DNA of 64,000 bases, from NCBI GenBank assembly GCA_036850595.1, contig CM072168.1, positions 13,879,982 to 13,943,981 on the forward strand, given 5' to 3'. Position 1 is the stretch's first letter. Every line of letters starts with the position of its first letter. Made by a program: the position numbers and the translations under genes. This DNA is from Rhyacichthys aspro. Taxonomy: Eukaryota; Chordata; Actinopteri; Gobiiformes; Rhyacichthyidae. This document shows positions 37,380 to 51,390 of the stretch, piece by piece. The notes under the pieces were generated by a model. It searched no databases and was not told the DNA's origin. It saw only the letters and a program-made list of their open reading frames with translations.

Positions 37380-40300
37380 ATTAAATTTAGAGTCATTTAT
37401 CGTAAAATTTGTTTGTTTTTTGTTTTTTTGTTTTTTTTACAGTGTAGACAACATCTGCAATGCTGCCAGGTGAAGGCACCAGAAAATACACACTGCACCT
37501 TTAAATCAAGAATGACAAAGACACACGTAATGTATATAATATATTAGTTACATGGATTATGTTCAAACCAACAGACCTTCTAATATGGTTCAGTGTGGCA
37601 TTGCTCAAAGCATCTGCCTTTGACATAAACACATTCACCTTCATCTATGGGTCACACTTACATTCTTTGGACAGAGACAAATTGCCCGATGCACAGGTGG
37701 TCTCCCTACTCATGCCCCCCAACACACATTGCATCACACATGTAACTGTCCTTGTGCCCTTCTCACTGAAGGCTGTCACAGTGAGGGATGTGTCATATCT
37801 GTGAGTAGCCACCCTAGTTGAATATTTTCAGTCTTTGAAGGCTTCTATATATTTATTTATGTTTCTTTCTATCTTTTTTATTGCTGTCTCAGCATCATTA
37901 CATATTCTTCATAAATTATTATTATTTTTTTTTATCAGAGCAGAGGTATGAAAAAATATACATAAATGCACTACCTCTATTTACTATCACTATTGTTGAA
38001 AATAGTAGAAGAACAAACTAATTGTCACAAAGCCCTCTGTGGTCCTCGCCCGCCAGTCTGACCAGTTAATTAGCAAACAAGACATGTCACACCAAGATAT
38101 CACCCACTGGAGGCTCCTGTCAGAGCACAGCATCAAGGTGTTAAAATGAGGAACTGATTTATTAAGTTCTAATTGTTGGTGTGGATGTCTCTCCGTCAGA
38201 CAGAGGCTGAGGTTACTGACAGACTCCGCTGAGTGCTAACTTTTGTCAGCTGGCAGATTCACAGCAGACTCAAACCTCCTGCTGGGGAAAGAATATTTTT
38301 GAAAAGTCGCAAAGTTGTTGCCACCACTTGAAAATTACCCCTTATGTTGTGGAGGGGGTAAGGTTTGTTTTTTCCTCCTGCAGCAGACAGATGATTAATG
38401 ACGGAGGAGGCAGAGGGGTAGCACAGACAGGAGAAACTGGAGATAGAGAGCACGACAGACAGAGTCGAGAGCAGGGGGTTGTTGGACTAAAATATCCTGG
38501 CGTGGGGGGTCGTCAAGGGCAGCAAGCAGGGGTCGCCATACTCGCCTGTAGGCCGAGAGTATTCAGAGAGACACACCACAAGCATGACTTTCTGTAGATA
38601 GCAGGAGATTGCTGGAGGCTCAAAAAAGTGCGGCTCGTCTGGCTGGGCTATTTGCAGAGCAGAAATTCAGCTACGGACACACACTGTCATCCGATGATGG
38701 ATCAGCAGGAGAGGAGCAGATCAGATAGGCTGAAGGAGGACGGGGCATCCTGTTGCAACACAGCTCTTTGGGAAAACAAACCTCAGCTCCACAGCCATGT
38801 GCCCAGCTGTGTCAAAGTCCTGACAATCACAATCTTCCACTCAAGTCACACATACTGTACCGATGGCAGTTCTCTTAGATCCTTAGATGGTTGGAAACTT
38901 ATATTTTCTATTTCATATTCACTAACACACACCTTGTTTAACAGAGAAGGTTGTTATCAATCTTTATCCTGCCAAGTTACAGATTGAAAATAAATATGTT
39001 CCCAGGCCTGTAACTTTATCTGGCATGATGGTTCTTTCCATAATTGGCCATTACGGGGGTCATTGCCACATTTACATTTCAACATTTACAGTCTTTAAAA
39101 GAGATAAAGCTTCCAAACAATCTGTTGAAAAATAAACATTTCACACACAGCACATTGGTATCTGAAGCTTTCACATGAAATACACTTGGGTGTTTTTAAA
39201 CCCTTTGTTTCATCCAGGCTTATACCTTAGGAAAACATCTGATGTTCAAATTGGTTTACATCTAAGTAACAATTAAATAATTTGAGGTTGGGCTCAGCTT
39301 GTATAGTACCACCCACACAACAGTAACCTCCTCAACTCCAAATAGGCATAAATTGCACATGAAAAATCAAGTGCAAATGTTTGCCTATTGTGCATCATTA
39401 ATAAGACAGAGGTTTTGTTTATGCAAAAGATAGTTAATGCTTCCATGAATGTGTTGAAGTATAACTCTTTGAGATTAGACACAAGGATCTTTGAAGTTTA
39501 TCCCTGTGTGCATGATCACATGTTGTTTTCCCACGATGACCAGCCTGACCCTTCTGATCATCTTTGTGTCTTTGTGGCTGAACTGCTTGAATGAGTTTGG
39601 AATAGCACCATTGACCCCAGGGCAAAAGTCATCAGATCCTGTCACAAGCCCCTGGGCCCACTGTGGCCTGTGTGATTTATATATGTACCCTGAATTTATG
39701 GCTTGTCAAGTCCTCTCCGTTAACAGCAGGATGAGGAGAATAAAGAAGTGAATAACAATAGAGCGTCCACCAGGACTGAGATAACTCGCCTTATGTGTGA
39801 AGATATAAACGTCTATGCACTGACAAGGTGTCTGAAGAGAGACTGAACTAAAACTAAACAGTAAAACACATGAGCAAATGGAGTACATGATATTTCAATT
39901 CAACAGCCCTTATAATCATCATTTGATAACAATAATGTAAAAATAAACAGTTATGGTCTTTTAAAATTAATGTGTTTTCCTTATCAAGTTACATATCTAT
40001 TCTGTATTTCATGGACTCCAAAAACTTACAAAAAGTTTGTATTTATAACATGTAGTAGTGCCTGTAGTGGTCGGTTTGATGCTTTGTGTGGATTTGAGAT
40101 GATGTGTAGCAGCATGTATCTATGTCTGTGTGTGGGCATTCCCCAGTTGGAGCACCTGGTGCAAGGAGAGGAGCGTATAAATTCCCATCATAAGGAGAGG
40201 GGAAGTGTCACATAGCTGGGTGTCATTTTTTTAAGATGTGAGGAAATGCCGGCCTGCTTGATTTCCATATGAAATACAGCAATACTTGAAACAGTGGTAT

Positions 40301-41079
40301 GCTCCCCAGACCGAGTAACGTTGTACAGTGAAGCTAAATAAAAATATCACATAAAGGTTTGTTCTGCATATTTTAACGGCTTTAAAATGTCCCACTATCC
40401 TGAAAACCCACTTGAAGATGGTTTATACTTTGGGACCAAGTCACAGACAATGGAACAATTACAAAACATTTTATTGCAGTTGATATTCTGGCAGTAATTC
40501 CTCAATAACATCATTCGAGTTTTAGCTGCAGTTTATTTGCCAGGTCATTCATTTCTTTCATGAACAGAATGACAGTAAAGATTAGCTGTTGAGGTGAAAA
40601 CACAGTGATGACAGACACAAATTAATCAGGTGTTGAATAAAGCATGACAGGACTCAGATAGCTGTTAACAACAGTTTGGGACGTCATGATTAACCTGCAG
40701 TGTGAAACCAGGAGTGATTGTAATAGGATCCAAATGAACAAAGCCCAGAGTTTTCAGAGTGATTATTGTTCTACTTAATAAAGTACTGAACAAATGAGCT
40801 GTAGCCTTTGCCATTGTGGAAAATACATTTGCAGGCAGCACACAATGCACAACTAATACATAAACAAATAATGCCTCAGACTTCAAGCTTCTTCAAAAAG
40901 ACTTGTATGATACAGTATTTCTGCACATTTCTACACTAAAACTGTAATCTCATCACAGAATCTCAGTAGCCAAAAAGATAAATCATTACTTCGAAACTGT
41001 ATCGTCTCTGCTTTCAGACTTGACTTTGCATTGTGAAACCAAAAATTTCACAGTTATTTCCCAAACGCTTCGTCCCAGA
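37380..41079. other. Gene desert segment
   Basis: No gene recognised. A GC-richer purine-biased stretch lies at about 38380-38620. Its open frames lack splice signals and do not resemble known proteins. Confidence 0.5.
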
Positions 41080-41340
41080 ATAACAGCCCGTCTCCTGCCT
41101 CCCGTCAAACCCACCGGTGAGCTCGGGTGCCTCCTGTAAAAGTGTCTCTCTGCATAACTGCCATACGGCCTCCCCGGTATTGATGACACTCGCCTATTAA
41201 AAGAGATGTTCCACATATAATCTCCTCATTAATTGGGTTGTCACGAAAGATGTTGTTCTCGGTGTAATCGCTGTATAAAGTCTGTCTGGACTGAGTAGAT
41301 CACAACCGGAAACATTGCTTATTCGATTTCACACCTTTCT
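41080..41340. promoter_or_regulatory. Candidate conserved non-coding element
   Basis: Mixed-composition sequence with a CATTAATTGG homeodomain core near 41227-41236. A minus-strand open frame of about 76 codons crosses it, with no matching splice or promoter context. The element is proposed on composition and motif density. Confidence 0.18.
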
Positions 41341-44300
41341 CAATATATGGCCATCTACCTTGGGCTTGGGTCTGTCAAAGGCATCTGCCATTTAAGTAGG
41401 GTTCCCTTTCTACTGTTTCAAATTGCTGATCAAAGGCTAGTGGATTCACTGATCATTCTTACGTACATTAAAATAAATCTTATAAATAAAAAAATCCTAG
41501 TATTTTGCATTCATGCATCCAGGCCAGTCTAAAAACATTAAAAACTCAGAATGACAGAAAAATCCATATGTGGTATGAAAACAACACCCTATTAAGCCAT
41601 TTACACATTTGCTGCCAAACACACTGGGTTGGAAACTGTGGCTTATTTTCTCTTTCCCTACACAGAAAAAAAGTCTTTCGCTATAATTTGAAACATCTTA
41701 GTCTGAGTCGTGGACTATATCTAGAAGTTAATTGATAAGGATGCTAAGAATAGGCCTGGGTGGGGTAACCATGAAGGTTGGCTTTTAAGGATGAGTGCAA
41801 AATAGTTATCCAAAGGTTGAAAAACACACAAATGGCTTTAGGAAGTGGAATAAATCATTGGGTGATTATCATTTACTGGCACATTCCTCACCACAACACA
41901 CACCACACTGAGGGCTGTGTGTGGCTGGGAAATGGATCCTTTACAGGGAAAGTAAGAGGTAAACAAACAAACTTTTGCTGAATGTCATCGTCTTCCCGCT
42001 GTGCGTTTGTCGGTGGGGGTCAAAGTGGTAGAGGGGAAAACAGGAGTGGAAATGTCATAAATCAGAAGGATTTTAGAATCTGATGACAAACCTAATTCCT
42101 GTCTGAAAAGAGCCGAGCTGTCCCCCCCTGACTGTCATCGAAGCTGGCCTATAAACATCGCAGCTGTCATGCAAGCTCGCGCGGACTCTGAAGGACATGC
42201 CATTGCGCCTCTCACATGCTCTTTCCCCAGGCCAATTCTGGACTGGAGGGGCCGGTGAATTCCACTTTGCATTTTGTCACATTGGGCCACAGTGGGGGCT
42301 GGACCAGTACCCAAAGCACACACCGGCCACTTGCCACTGTTACCCAGCATTCCCTGTCATGCCTGACCATCTGTTGAAGGGCATTTACTCCTGCAAAATC
42401 ACTTTATCCTTTTATCACTCCGAAAGCAGGTTGTGAAGCCTTAAAAAGGAAATATGGGTGAGGGGAGAGTGGTGATGGTCAGCGGGGGCCTGGGCACACT
42501 GTGCTAAATGTTGTCACTGCGAAAGGTGAGTAGAGGAGCTTTACTGGCCATTTTCCACTCAACAAACGTCCTGCCTTGTCTTCCCCACCGCTCACACACA
42601 GTTCCTGGTAACCAGATAGCCTCAGGCGTGCCTGCTCCGAAACCAAGACCACTAAAGCTGGCAACTCACTCACTGGAGATTAAAAAAAAAAAGAATATAA
42701 ATTTACAGAGGGGCATCTAGGCAGCTGAGAAGCACAGCTATGTTCCAAAACTGTTGCATTAACCTTTACTGCTATAACGCACAGAACCCTGGGAAGCACC
42801 CAAAGAAAAGGGACATTGTCAAGACTTCGTCATTCCCCTGAAAGAACAGATATTAACATATGAAGCCCAGATCAGATATAATCATTTAATTACTATCACC
42901 CAGTCCTAAATGACTTCATGCTTCATGTGAGCTTATGTGATGCACATTAACAATGTTCAGCCATTAGTGCTGCAAGCATTTGATTGTGAGGGAATACTGG
43001 GCACTAATGGTATACTGATGCTGAATAGACTCCAGTCAACAATAGATGTAACAATTTCATGAGTATCTGGAGCTGTGGAGAGGGCAGCAGAGGGGCTTGT
43101 AGTGAGACTGCTTCAGGGAAGAGTGGGAGACATCTAACATCTCATATGCCTTGGTTGTGTGGTTACTTCTGGACCCATCACTAAACTGAATTTCTTTGTG
43201 GATGACAAAAAGTCCGAATGTTGGCATTTCCACAAGACAGTGACCGTGAACTGGTGAAGAACTTGTCTGTATGGACTGGGTATTGTTAATATTAAAGATA
43301 ACTGAGAACTTCATTTTAACTGTCTCTCTAAATCAATTTGCCATGATTCCTGTTTTAAATACTCAATTCTACTGTGCATTTTTTTGTTTATTTTTGTTCT
43401 CATTTACTGTAAGTATTTTTTTTTCCTTAGGCACAAGTGGTTTGAATTCCTGACTAACTGCTGCTCTGGGCTTCCCCCTCTTGGTTCATTTAGACATAAA
43501 TGGTCACAACACATCATAAATAATAGCAAGAATGTCACAGGGCCGGCTTCCTGTGTAATTAAAGCAACGTGCCGCTCAGTATGAGATGCAGTGTGTGCTC
43601 ACCATATGTATGACGACACACTGCACCCTCTCTGTGTCTGTCTACTGTATTTCACACACACTTAAATGTGTTAGAAGAGTAAAACAGCTTTTATATCTCT
43701 ACATTTAACATAAAACAGCAATTTATATTCAAGAGTTGGTTTTCAGGTGGTTTGGTAAGTTGTCTAGTTCTACTGTGGATGGGTACATCCTGACTCTTAA
43801 TTAGTTTCCCATTTATTTTTGCAAACATTCAGTGTGTCATGTTAAGTCCAGCTCCAATTTTTTTTTTTTTTTTTTACTAACAACTACATGCTTTACTCAA
43901 CAAATACATATTGATTTGTGGACACAATTCATGCAACATTTACCTTACTAAACTTTTTATATAACTTTTTATACAATAAATAAAAGTGTTTTTTATTTTT
44001 GGCTGTGGGCTACCTATTACTAATTATTACTTACTATATTACAAAAAAATCCACCTATTAGTTTAGGAGTTACTTTTTTCACTAAAACAATTCATAAAAT
44101 ATATTAAAGGAGATCTTCAAGGCCATCAGGTACAACATGGTCTTTGTAGTTTCAATGTTTAATTGCTTTACCAAATGTTTGGACATACCACACTTCTGAA
44201 ACGTGATGCCACCTTGAATTTTTCCTCCCTAATGAGCAGCAACAAACCACTGTCTTCATTAAGCTGTGCTCTGGTTAAAACCTTAAGCTGTCGAGCCAAA

Positions 44301-44726
44301 TGAGAGTTCAAAACTCTACAAATTTAATGAAAACAAAACATGAAGTTATCCTGTGACAGCAGCTTCACACTAACCCAGGTATTCAGAATTAATTAAAGCG
44401 TCAACTTGTAGCTGTGTTTGATATGTCTGGCTGTCTGCCCTTTGACCCCGCAGCAGCCCCACAAAACACATTTTAAATCTCTTTGGAAAAAGTAGGAACT
44501 TATCTGTCAGCACCTCCTTCTCTCGCAGCAGCCCCAACAGTGACTATGTTAAAAGCATAACAGAAATGTGGGAGAGCAGTGGTGGAAAGTTATATAGTTT
44601 TTATGCTTGTTAAGCTTTGTCCCACTACTGTTGTACTATACTAGCCTGTTTGTACACTGCTGCTCTGCTCCATAGACTTCCTTAAAACACATCAGGACTC
44701 TGGCCCACTGCACATGCCCCATTGTC
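41341..44726. other. Gene desert segment
   Basis: No supported gene. It contains an A-run near 42681 and a 17-18-base poly-T run near 43859-43876. Confidence 0.55.
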
Positions 44727-44815
44727 ATTTTCAGGAGGGCGATCGCATTAATAGTCTTGTAATTGGCTCTAAGTGGATTAGGTGGTGGTCAGCTCTGACC
44801 ATGCAAATGCCCCGT
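44727..44815. promoter_or_regulatory. Candidate enhancer core with octamer and homeodomain sites
   Basis: A dense motif block: GCGATCGC palindrome, CATTAAT, TAATTGG, AAGTGGATTA, an inverted repeat TGGTCAG-CT-CTGACCA (44786-44801), and a perfect octamer ATGCAAAT (44801-44808). The density within 90 bases is notable. Activity is inferred. Confidence 0.3.
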
Positions 44816-46130
44816 CCAAACACAACCTGTTGTTAGGCGTGAGCTCTCAGTCAGGACAGCAGACACGTTGGTGCTCACATGTGCCCCGTCACAAGTCACT
44901 GTTAAGTATATCTCTTTGTTAAACACCCAATAATCACACACCTGTGATCACAAAACAACACCTAGTAACCTGGGTGCCACATAGCAACCATGATGTTTAG
45001 CTACTGTTTGGTGTGCACGGAAAGGTTTACATTTAACATAGGTTTTTCGATCAGATGCCAGTTGCAAGTCAGTTAAAATCTGTTCTTAAAGGGAAAATAT
45101 ATTTTACTTTGACGTTAAGTTTGCAAGATACATACATATTTAGTGCTCTGTTTGTAAGGAGAAATGCAGGTGGCTTAACAATTACATCTTATCATTTTTT
45201 ATCATGAGCTTCAATCAAATCAATTTTATTCATGGATTGATTGATTGCATTGATTTGAACCCTGTGCAGTTTTTGGACACACTGTACTGTACTGTACAAC
45301 TGTGTCTTGAAGTGGCAACGTCAGAGGGCCATGCACAATTAAAATCTTCTTTCCACTGGGTCTCTACATGAGGTTGTAAATTTAACTTGGCATTCCTTTA
45401 TGGAGCAGGTGTGAGGGATTAGACCAGAGGGGCGTTCACAAACTCTACATGTTGTCAGACATCTGAACTCAAACGCCTGCACATACGTTTATTCTTACCG
45501 CTAAAAGACATAGACATATTAGACTTCATGTACAAGCATTAACGCACATAATTTGATGTCAGGCACAAATCCACATCACATACTGTACCATGTGGACGGA
45601 AAACTAAGGTGTTGCAATTCAGCTTGTCTTTATTTGTCTAGACATTTTAGGGGGCTGTGTTTTAACAGGTTTAACAGGTTTTTCTAGTTTTCTTTTAGTT
45701 TTAAGAACTGCATCTGTGGTCACTTGTGATACTGTGAATGAAACTTGTTCAGTGGTAAGGAACACATTTTTGTCGTGGCAAAGAAAAAGAGATAACACCT
45801 GCACAGTTACTCCAAATTCTGCATTTTATTGACTAAGTTCAGGCCTTGAGCTGAGGAAGAGCCACAAAGGAAAACGATCCACAAAATGATAGCCATGCAC
45901 CTGGTGATGTGTATAAAACAAATTTTCTGATTTATTGAAAGTCTACAGTGGTCTAAATCTATACATTACCAGTTTTTGAATTAACCTTTTGTCTTGTCTG
46001 AAAATAACTAAGATTGTAATGCTATTGTAGTGTAGCAGCTGCAAGCTACCATTATGAGCTCATGTGTAGCTGAGCAAAGAATAACCCAGAAGCCAAGACT
46101 TTTTTAGTGTATGCACCAACAAGCAACTTA

Positions 46131-46295
46131 CCATGGACAGGTGGTTAGCTCTGTTGCCTTACACAGCAAGAAGGTCGTGGGTTTGATGCCCTACAAGGAC
46201 AGGGCCTTTCAGTGGATTTTCCATTTTCTCCCGGTGTTTTTAAAGGTTTCTCCAGGTGCTTGGGTTTCCCCTACCACTGAAAAACATGTACAATA
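46131..46295 (+). repeat. Fragment of dispersed teleost SINE-like repeat
   Basis: The segment follows, with substitutions, the widespread fish repeat that begins with a tRNA-like head (GTGGTTAGCTCTGTTGCC, then a box B-like GGGTTTGATGCC). It continues with the 'TTCTCCCGGTGTTT...TTTCTCCAGGTGCTTGGGTTTCCC' type body and breaks off at AAAAACATGTAC. It is a degenerate 5' part. The match is by recognition from memory, not by alignment. Confidence 0.65.
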
Positions 46296-47525
46296 GTTCC
46301 TCTATAGAGCCAGAACCCTATTAAAAATAAAGACTTGAGAACTATCCTGATTAAATAAAGGTCAAACACATACAGTGCACTCTCTGATTACAGAGCCTTG
46401 ATTATTATTACAGAGTTTCTGCTGAGGTGTAAAAGGTCCCCCTCAATGTGCAAAGTAGACAGTGCAGAGTGCATTGCAAATTGTGCCCTGTTTTATCCTG
46501 TTTGTGTAAGAAAGCACTGTAACTAAATGCTGTGTCCATTATCACGTCTTCAGCCCGCCACAGTCTTCCAGCTGTGCATTTCAGACGAACAGCACCAACA
46601 TTTGGAAGTACTTGGTCACTGTGATTTTTTTACACAGGTTACAACAGCTATCTGAACATATGCAGTTGCTCTGAGTTTCACCAGCAGAGAGACAGAGGAG
46701 CTTAGGGTTCCTGTTTTCCCAGAGTTAGCCGGCTTGGCTGCTCAATGAACGCGGGTGTAATTCAGCTTTCAACAGGCCTGTTACCAGGGATTACTCCAGC
46801 GTTGTTTAATAGTGTTATCCGTACTACAATAGCATGTTGTTTTATCTGAGTAATAAGTCAGACACTTTGCTCACTGGCGGCCTTAGAAATGTCACCATGA
46901 AATTTCTGCGAATCTGTCCCTGGCCTCTGCTCAGCTAGTGCAGGTGAGGTCTAGAAGGGAACGCAGCTGCCACTCTCAAACTCGCATTCAGACACGCACC
47001 GGCCTCCTGTATGGCCTCCATAGATAGATTGATGGTGGTGGGGGGATGTAAGAGCTGTGTGGCTGTCCTGAAAGCAGGCCAGCTTTAAAACAGTGGACAC
47101 GCTCTCAAGCCCACAGTTCTAGTAACATTTTATGTGACAAGCATTATAAAGGTGATTTATGGAACGCATGTGTGTTAGGCTGAATGTTTTCCAGAATATT
47201 TAGTTGGGGTATTAAGTCTGTATTTTCAAATCTGTCTGTCTGGTTGTTCACATTGTCACTACATTAACTGTTAAACAAACTTCCTGTGAAAATAATGAGC
47301 ATAGCAAATGGAAAAGTACAAATGCCCTCTGAGAAAGACAGGGGTGCATGTGTGTGCCCCATACACTTACAAGCATTGTTGTTTTTATGACATGGCCTTT
47401 ATGTACGCCACTGACCTTGAGCTGGTTCTCATTTATTTGGTGTAAACCTTTTCTAAGCATGTGTAGGTTTTGACTAGATCAGTGCAACTGAATGCAGAAT
47501 GGTGAAATTAAATGTTGCACTTGGT

Positions 47526-47622
47526 CCCGCTGGGGGTCGTGGGTGACTGGAGCCTATCCCAGCAGCTTTGGGCCTGGGGTAGGGTACACCCTGGACAATG
47601 GCCAGTTGGTCGCAGGGCTGAT
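47526..47622 (-). repeat. Fragment of the same repeat family, opposite strand
   Basis: GGAGCCTATCCCAGCAGCTT and GGGTACACCCTGGACAATGG are hallmarks of the 3' part of the same common teleost repeat, here as its reverse complement. It lies 1.2 kb from the 5' fragment and about 55 bases before the hAT element. Confidence 0.65.
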
Positions 47623-47677
47623 TAAAGCAGAATCATAATGCACTGCTTACAAACATCAGTTCTACTTCATACTAACT

Positions 47678-47984
47678 CAGGGGTCGGCAACCTGCGGCTC
47701 TAGAGCCGCATGCGGCTCTTTAGTGCCCCCCTAGTGGCTCCCTGGAGCTTTTTCAAAAATGTATGAAAATGGAAAAAGATGTTTTGCTTTAATATGGTTT
47801 CTGTAGGAGGACAAACATGACACAAACAGTCTTAATGTTTTCCAATGCTGTAAAAATGTGTATAATAAATATTAAATTTCAACATTTCTGTCAACGAAGA
47901 TTTGCGTCATAGCCTGCGACACACGTTTCAGCTGTTTTTTTGGTCCAATATGGCTCTTTCAACAATTTGGGTTGCCGACCCCTG
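47678..47984. mobile_element. Non-autonomous hAT transposon (307 bp)
   Basis: The element begins CAGGGGTCGGCAACC and ends with the exact reverse complement GGTTGCCGACCCCTG. It is flanked by a perfect 8-bp target duplication, TACTAACT, at 47670-47677 and 47985-47992. An 18-bp perfect palindrome (47702-47719) and repeated GCGGCTCT units lie just inside the left end. There is no transposase frame. Terminal sequence and 8-bp duplication are diagnostic of the hAT superfamily. Confidence 0.95.
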
Positions 47985-47999
47985 TACTAACTAGTATTA

Positions 48000-50900
48000 G
48001 CTTAGTTTTGCTGCAAGAATAGTTACCTGATGTTTCAGGGGCTGTCCAGTAAAACACAAAGGAATAAAACAACTAATATCTGACCTTTTCCTACAAAAAA
48101 AAGGACATCCACATTTGGAATTGCTTGCAGAAGGATGTTTGGATGGTCATTAGGACATAAATTCCCGACAGTCACCAGAAGCTGGAGCTACATTTGTCTT
48201 TGAATTATTAACTTTTGTATTATTTTGTTATTTATTAATTATTATTTATATTACTGGGCCCATTGATGGTACATCAATAACAGGGCTAATGCCGCATCTA
48301 CGTATATAATGTTAATGGTGTCTTGGTTAAATTTAAACTTTTTTTTTTAACTTTGTTTCCAGGTTAAATATCAACTAACTGACTCCCTTAGAATATAGTC
48401 CCTCTGCCAAAAACTCCACATCCTGACAACAGATCTTATTAGTGTGAATCCATTGAAGATAAATCTGGACTGTTGTGGTTGTTTACCCAGGAGTCAGTGC
48501 AAAGTAAAAGGCTGCACTAACGATAGGATAAGTTGTTTTTCAGAGTCTGTTGTTCATCAGTCTTCTTTGACAAGGAGTTAAAACTTACAGCAAATTTAAA
48601 GAGGTCCTAACATTTGCAACCTTTCAAGAAGGTGCATAATTTGAAATGTCCATTACTTACATTATTATATACTACCTATAGTATATTTTTCACAAAGGAC
48701 AATTGTAATGCTTCATTTGTAAAGACTGTGTTACTTGAATACTAAATAGATTTTACATTAGTTGTTGGTTCACTTTTTGTCACGACTGTGTTTAACTAAG
48801 TTCTGCCAGTGCACACCCTTCTCACTCTCAGCTCAGCCCTCCGTTGGGGTTTGGGGATCCGGGTCACCTGGCCGGTCAGTCACACTATCTGCTCCATCTC
48901 TACGCAGCTGAGTGTGAAGTGCTACGCTGCACCGGACCTTTCTCATTTAGACACTGAGGCTTCCCAGTTGGGTGCCTTTGTACTCAGCAGGCACTGCACC
49001 ATGGGACGTCCCAGGCCAGGTCTGTTTCCATCTGGGCTAAGAGCTTTATCAGAAACACCTGCCAGAGGGTGACCATATCTCAAACATCTCTGTAATTCCA
49101 AAGGAAAAAGAAAAAATCATGGCGACTGTTTCCTGTTGAGCTGCATACCAGCATTTTGGTCTTTTCAGAGAGAGTAAAAAACTAGATGTGTTTCATTTCA
49201 CCTCAGTGTGCATTTAGTCGTGTGCATGCAGATAAGATTGTGAAACAAACAGTCATTTTAAAGTGACATTACGTAACTTTTTGGGACACAGAGTTAAAGG
49301 CCCTGTTACCATGATGTTCATCTATGTTACTCTTAGTTCTGGCCTGGCTGTTGTCTAACATGATATTTGTCCTTCAATGTAAAATGATCTGATGAGCATC
49401 CAGTCAGCCAACTCTGCTTCTTGTAACATGACAGAGAAAAGCTTGTCCTGCTGCTGCTGGGTGTTATTCACCTTGGTTTGGGCCAAGTTCCATTAACCTT
49501 GTTCTCATCAGGTAAACACTGTTTGACTTCACTGATTTGAGTTGGATGTATGTGTTCGTGCAGGCACGTTTGATGGGCAGGGTGTGATTTGTCTGAAAGG
49601 ATATAATGACATGGTCAGATTTTCTGATTGGTGTAGTACTCCGGGATGTAACTTAAAGAAACCAATTAGAAACCAGCCTCAGGTCACATGTTCATGATAG
49701 TAATATCATAAACACTCATGTTTCCAGGGCCATGCGACAGAAAGAGAAATTAAATTTAAATACATTTGATGTGATTTTTCATTTTAAAACTTAGAGGCGT
49801 CTAACCATGTGCATTTTATCAGTTATATCAAGTTAATCTCATCCTGACAGGGCAGTGGCCCAGCCACCATTGATCTTTATGTTGTTATTTTACATTCTAA
49901 AAGCTAAGAGAGAATCACTTATCACTGTGTCATTACTGACTACACAATGCTTATTTGGCTTCTTTAGTAAAAGCTGTGTCCAAATTACTTGAGTCTTGGG
50001 GTTTCATTTTTTAAGGCTGACATCTGTGTCATGACTTTATCAATCCTAAAATAAATTCAAGATGTTCACTGAAGCAGAGGAACACCATGAGGCAGCTGAA
50101 GGTATGTGAGAGCTCTTTGTGGAGCACATTGAATTTAGTGATTCAATACGTTCGTCAGGTGCACAGCGACACCTTTAAGACATGAGCCTGTCCGTCCTGT
50201 CTGCAGTTATTGACAGGGTAGATAAGCCTCTCCAATAGGGAAAGCTCTAAACACAAGAGGGCAATAGTTTACCAAAGAAGTTCTCAATAGAAACTGAGGC
50301 AATGGTGGAAGAGCTCAGTGCTTAAGACATAAGTAAATTATGACATACCCTAATGCTGCTCTGTCACCCAAAGTGGGCTCTGCTGCAGAACTATGTACCA
50401 ATAAACAGCTAACTAACATTTAACCAACAAACCATAGCTCCTATTTTTACCCTTGTTTGAGAAACTGAGATCCTTGTTGTCTGCAAAGCTAAAGCCACAG
50501 TCACATGGAGTGCTTTTATCCCAAATGATTCTGTGTCCAGCTTGGTTTCTTATTACAGTGTGGTCAGAAACACATACCCATTCCTCTAAGGCAGGCTGTG
50601 GTCTTTGATACTGGTCCCTTAGTCAAAACTAGTTCTTTACTTTAAGAGGTGAATAAACTGGCTCTGGGTCTTAAAAACAGAAACCTCTTTGGCACCAGCA
50701 CTACAACAAAGAATCACGGTGAAAGTGGTGAGGATGCTATAATTATTTTCAGTTGTAAAAGGTGCAGAAAAACAGATTCAAGCATGCAACTTTGTAGCAC
50801 TCAAGTTGCCTCATACATGTCTATTACTTAAGTGAAATCACTATCTCCCTTGTAGCACTTGGCTTGGTTCATTTTGGCGGTAGAGGAGAAACAATGGGAT

Positions 50901-51390
50901 TTGTCTCTATTTTAGCTGGTCTTAACAGTAAAAATAACTTGGCTTGCCAGATGGTTGTGGTTGTTACACAGAACCATTTGTGAGGACTCTTACAGCATTT
51001 GCAAAAGGCAGGCACGTTGGACTGGATTTATCCTGTCAGTAACCACAGTTTAATCCTGTCAGAGTAATGCCAGTTTGTTTACTTTAGTAATGGTAAAACG
51101 GTCTTTGCATCGTCAAACACGCCCATGCCTGTCAGTCATTGGTCGAACACCCAGAGGTCCACGAGCTTGGAGCAGTACAAGATGGATTTTCACAAGTTAG
51201 TAAACTCACAAATCTCTCGAGAATCCCGCTGCACGAGGTAAGACCAGAAGACCAAAGAGGAAAATTGTCAAATTTGTCAAAGTATGTTTGGAAATATCAG
51301 ATGATGTGACACCCTCCAATCACTGCTCTGTTGCTCAAAGTGGCTTCAAAGAGGCAGATTAGGCCCTGAATCTTCCTGTGCTCAGATGAT
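48000..51390. other. Gene desert segment
   Basis: No gene recognised. A + strand frame at 48809-49072 lies in a GC-richer patch but lacks splice or promoter support. Confidence 0.5.

Noticed and set aside
40986..41216. 76-codon minus-strand frame
   Set aside because: No supporting splice sites and no recognisable family.
45210..45262. Repeated CAATCA/GATTGA sequence resembling a repeat tail
   Set aside because: Too short and degenerate to assign to a family.
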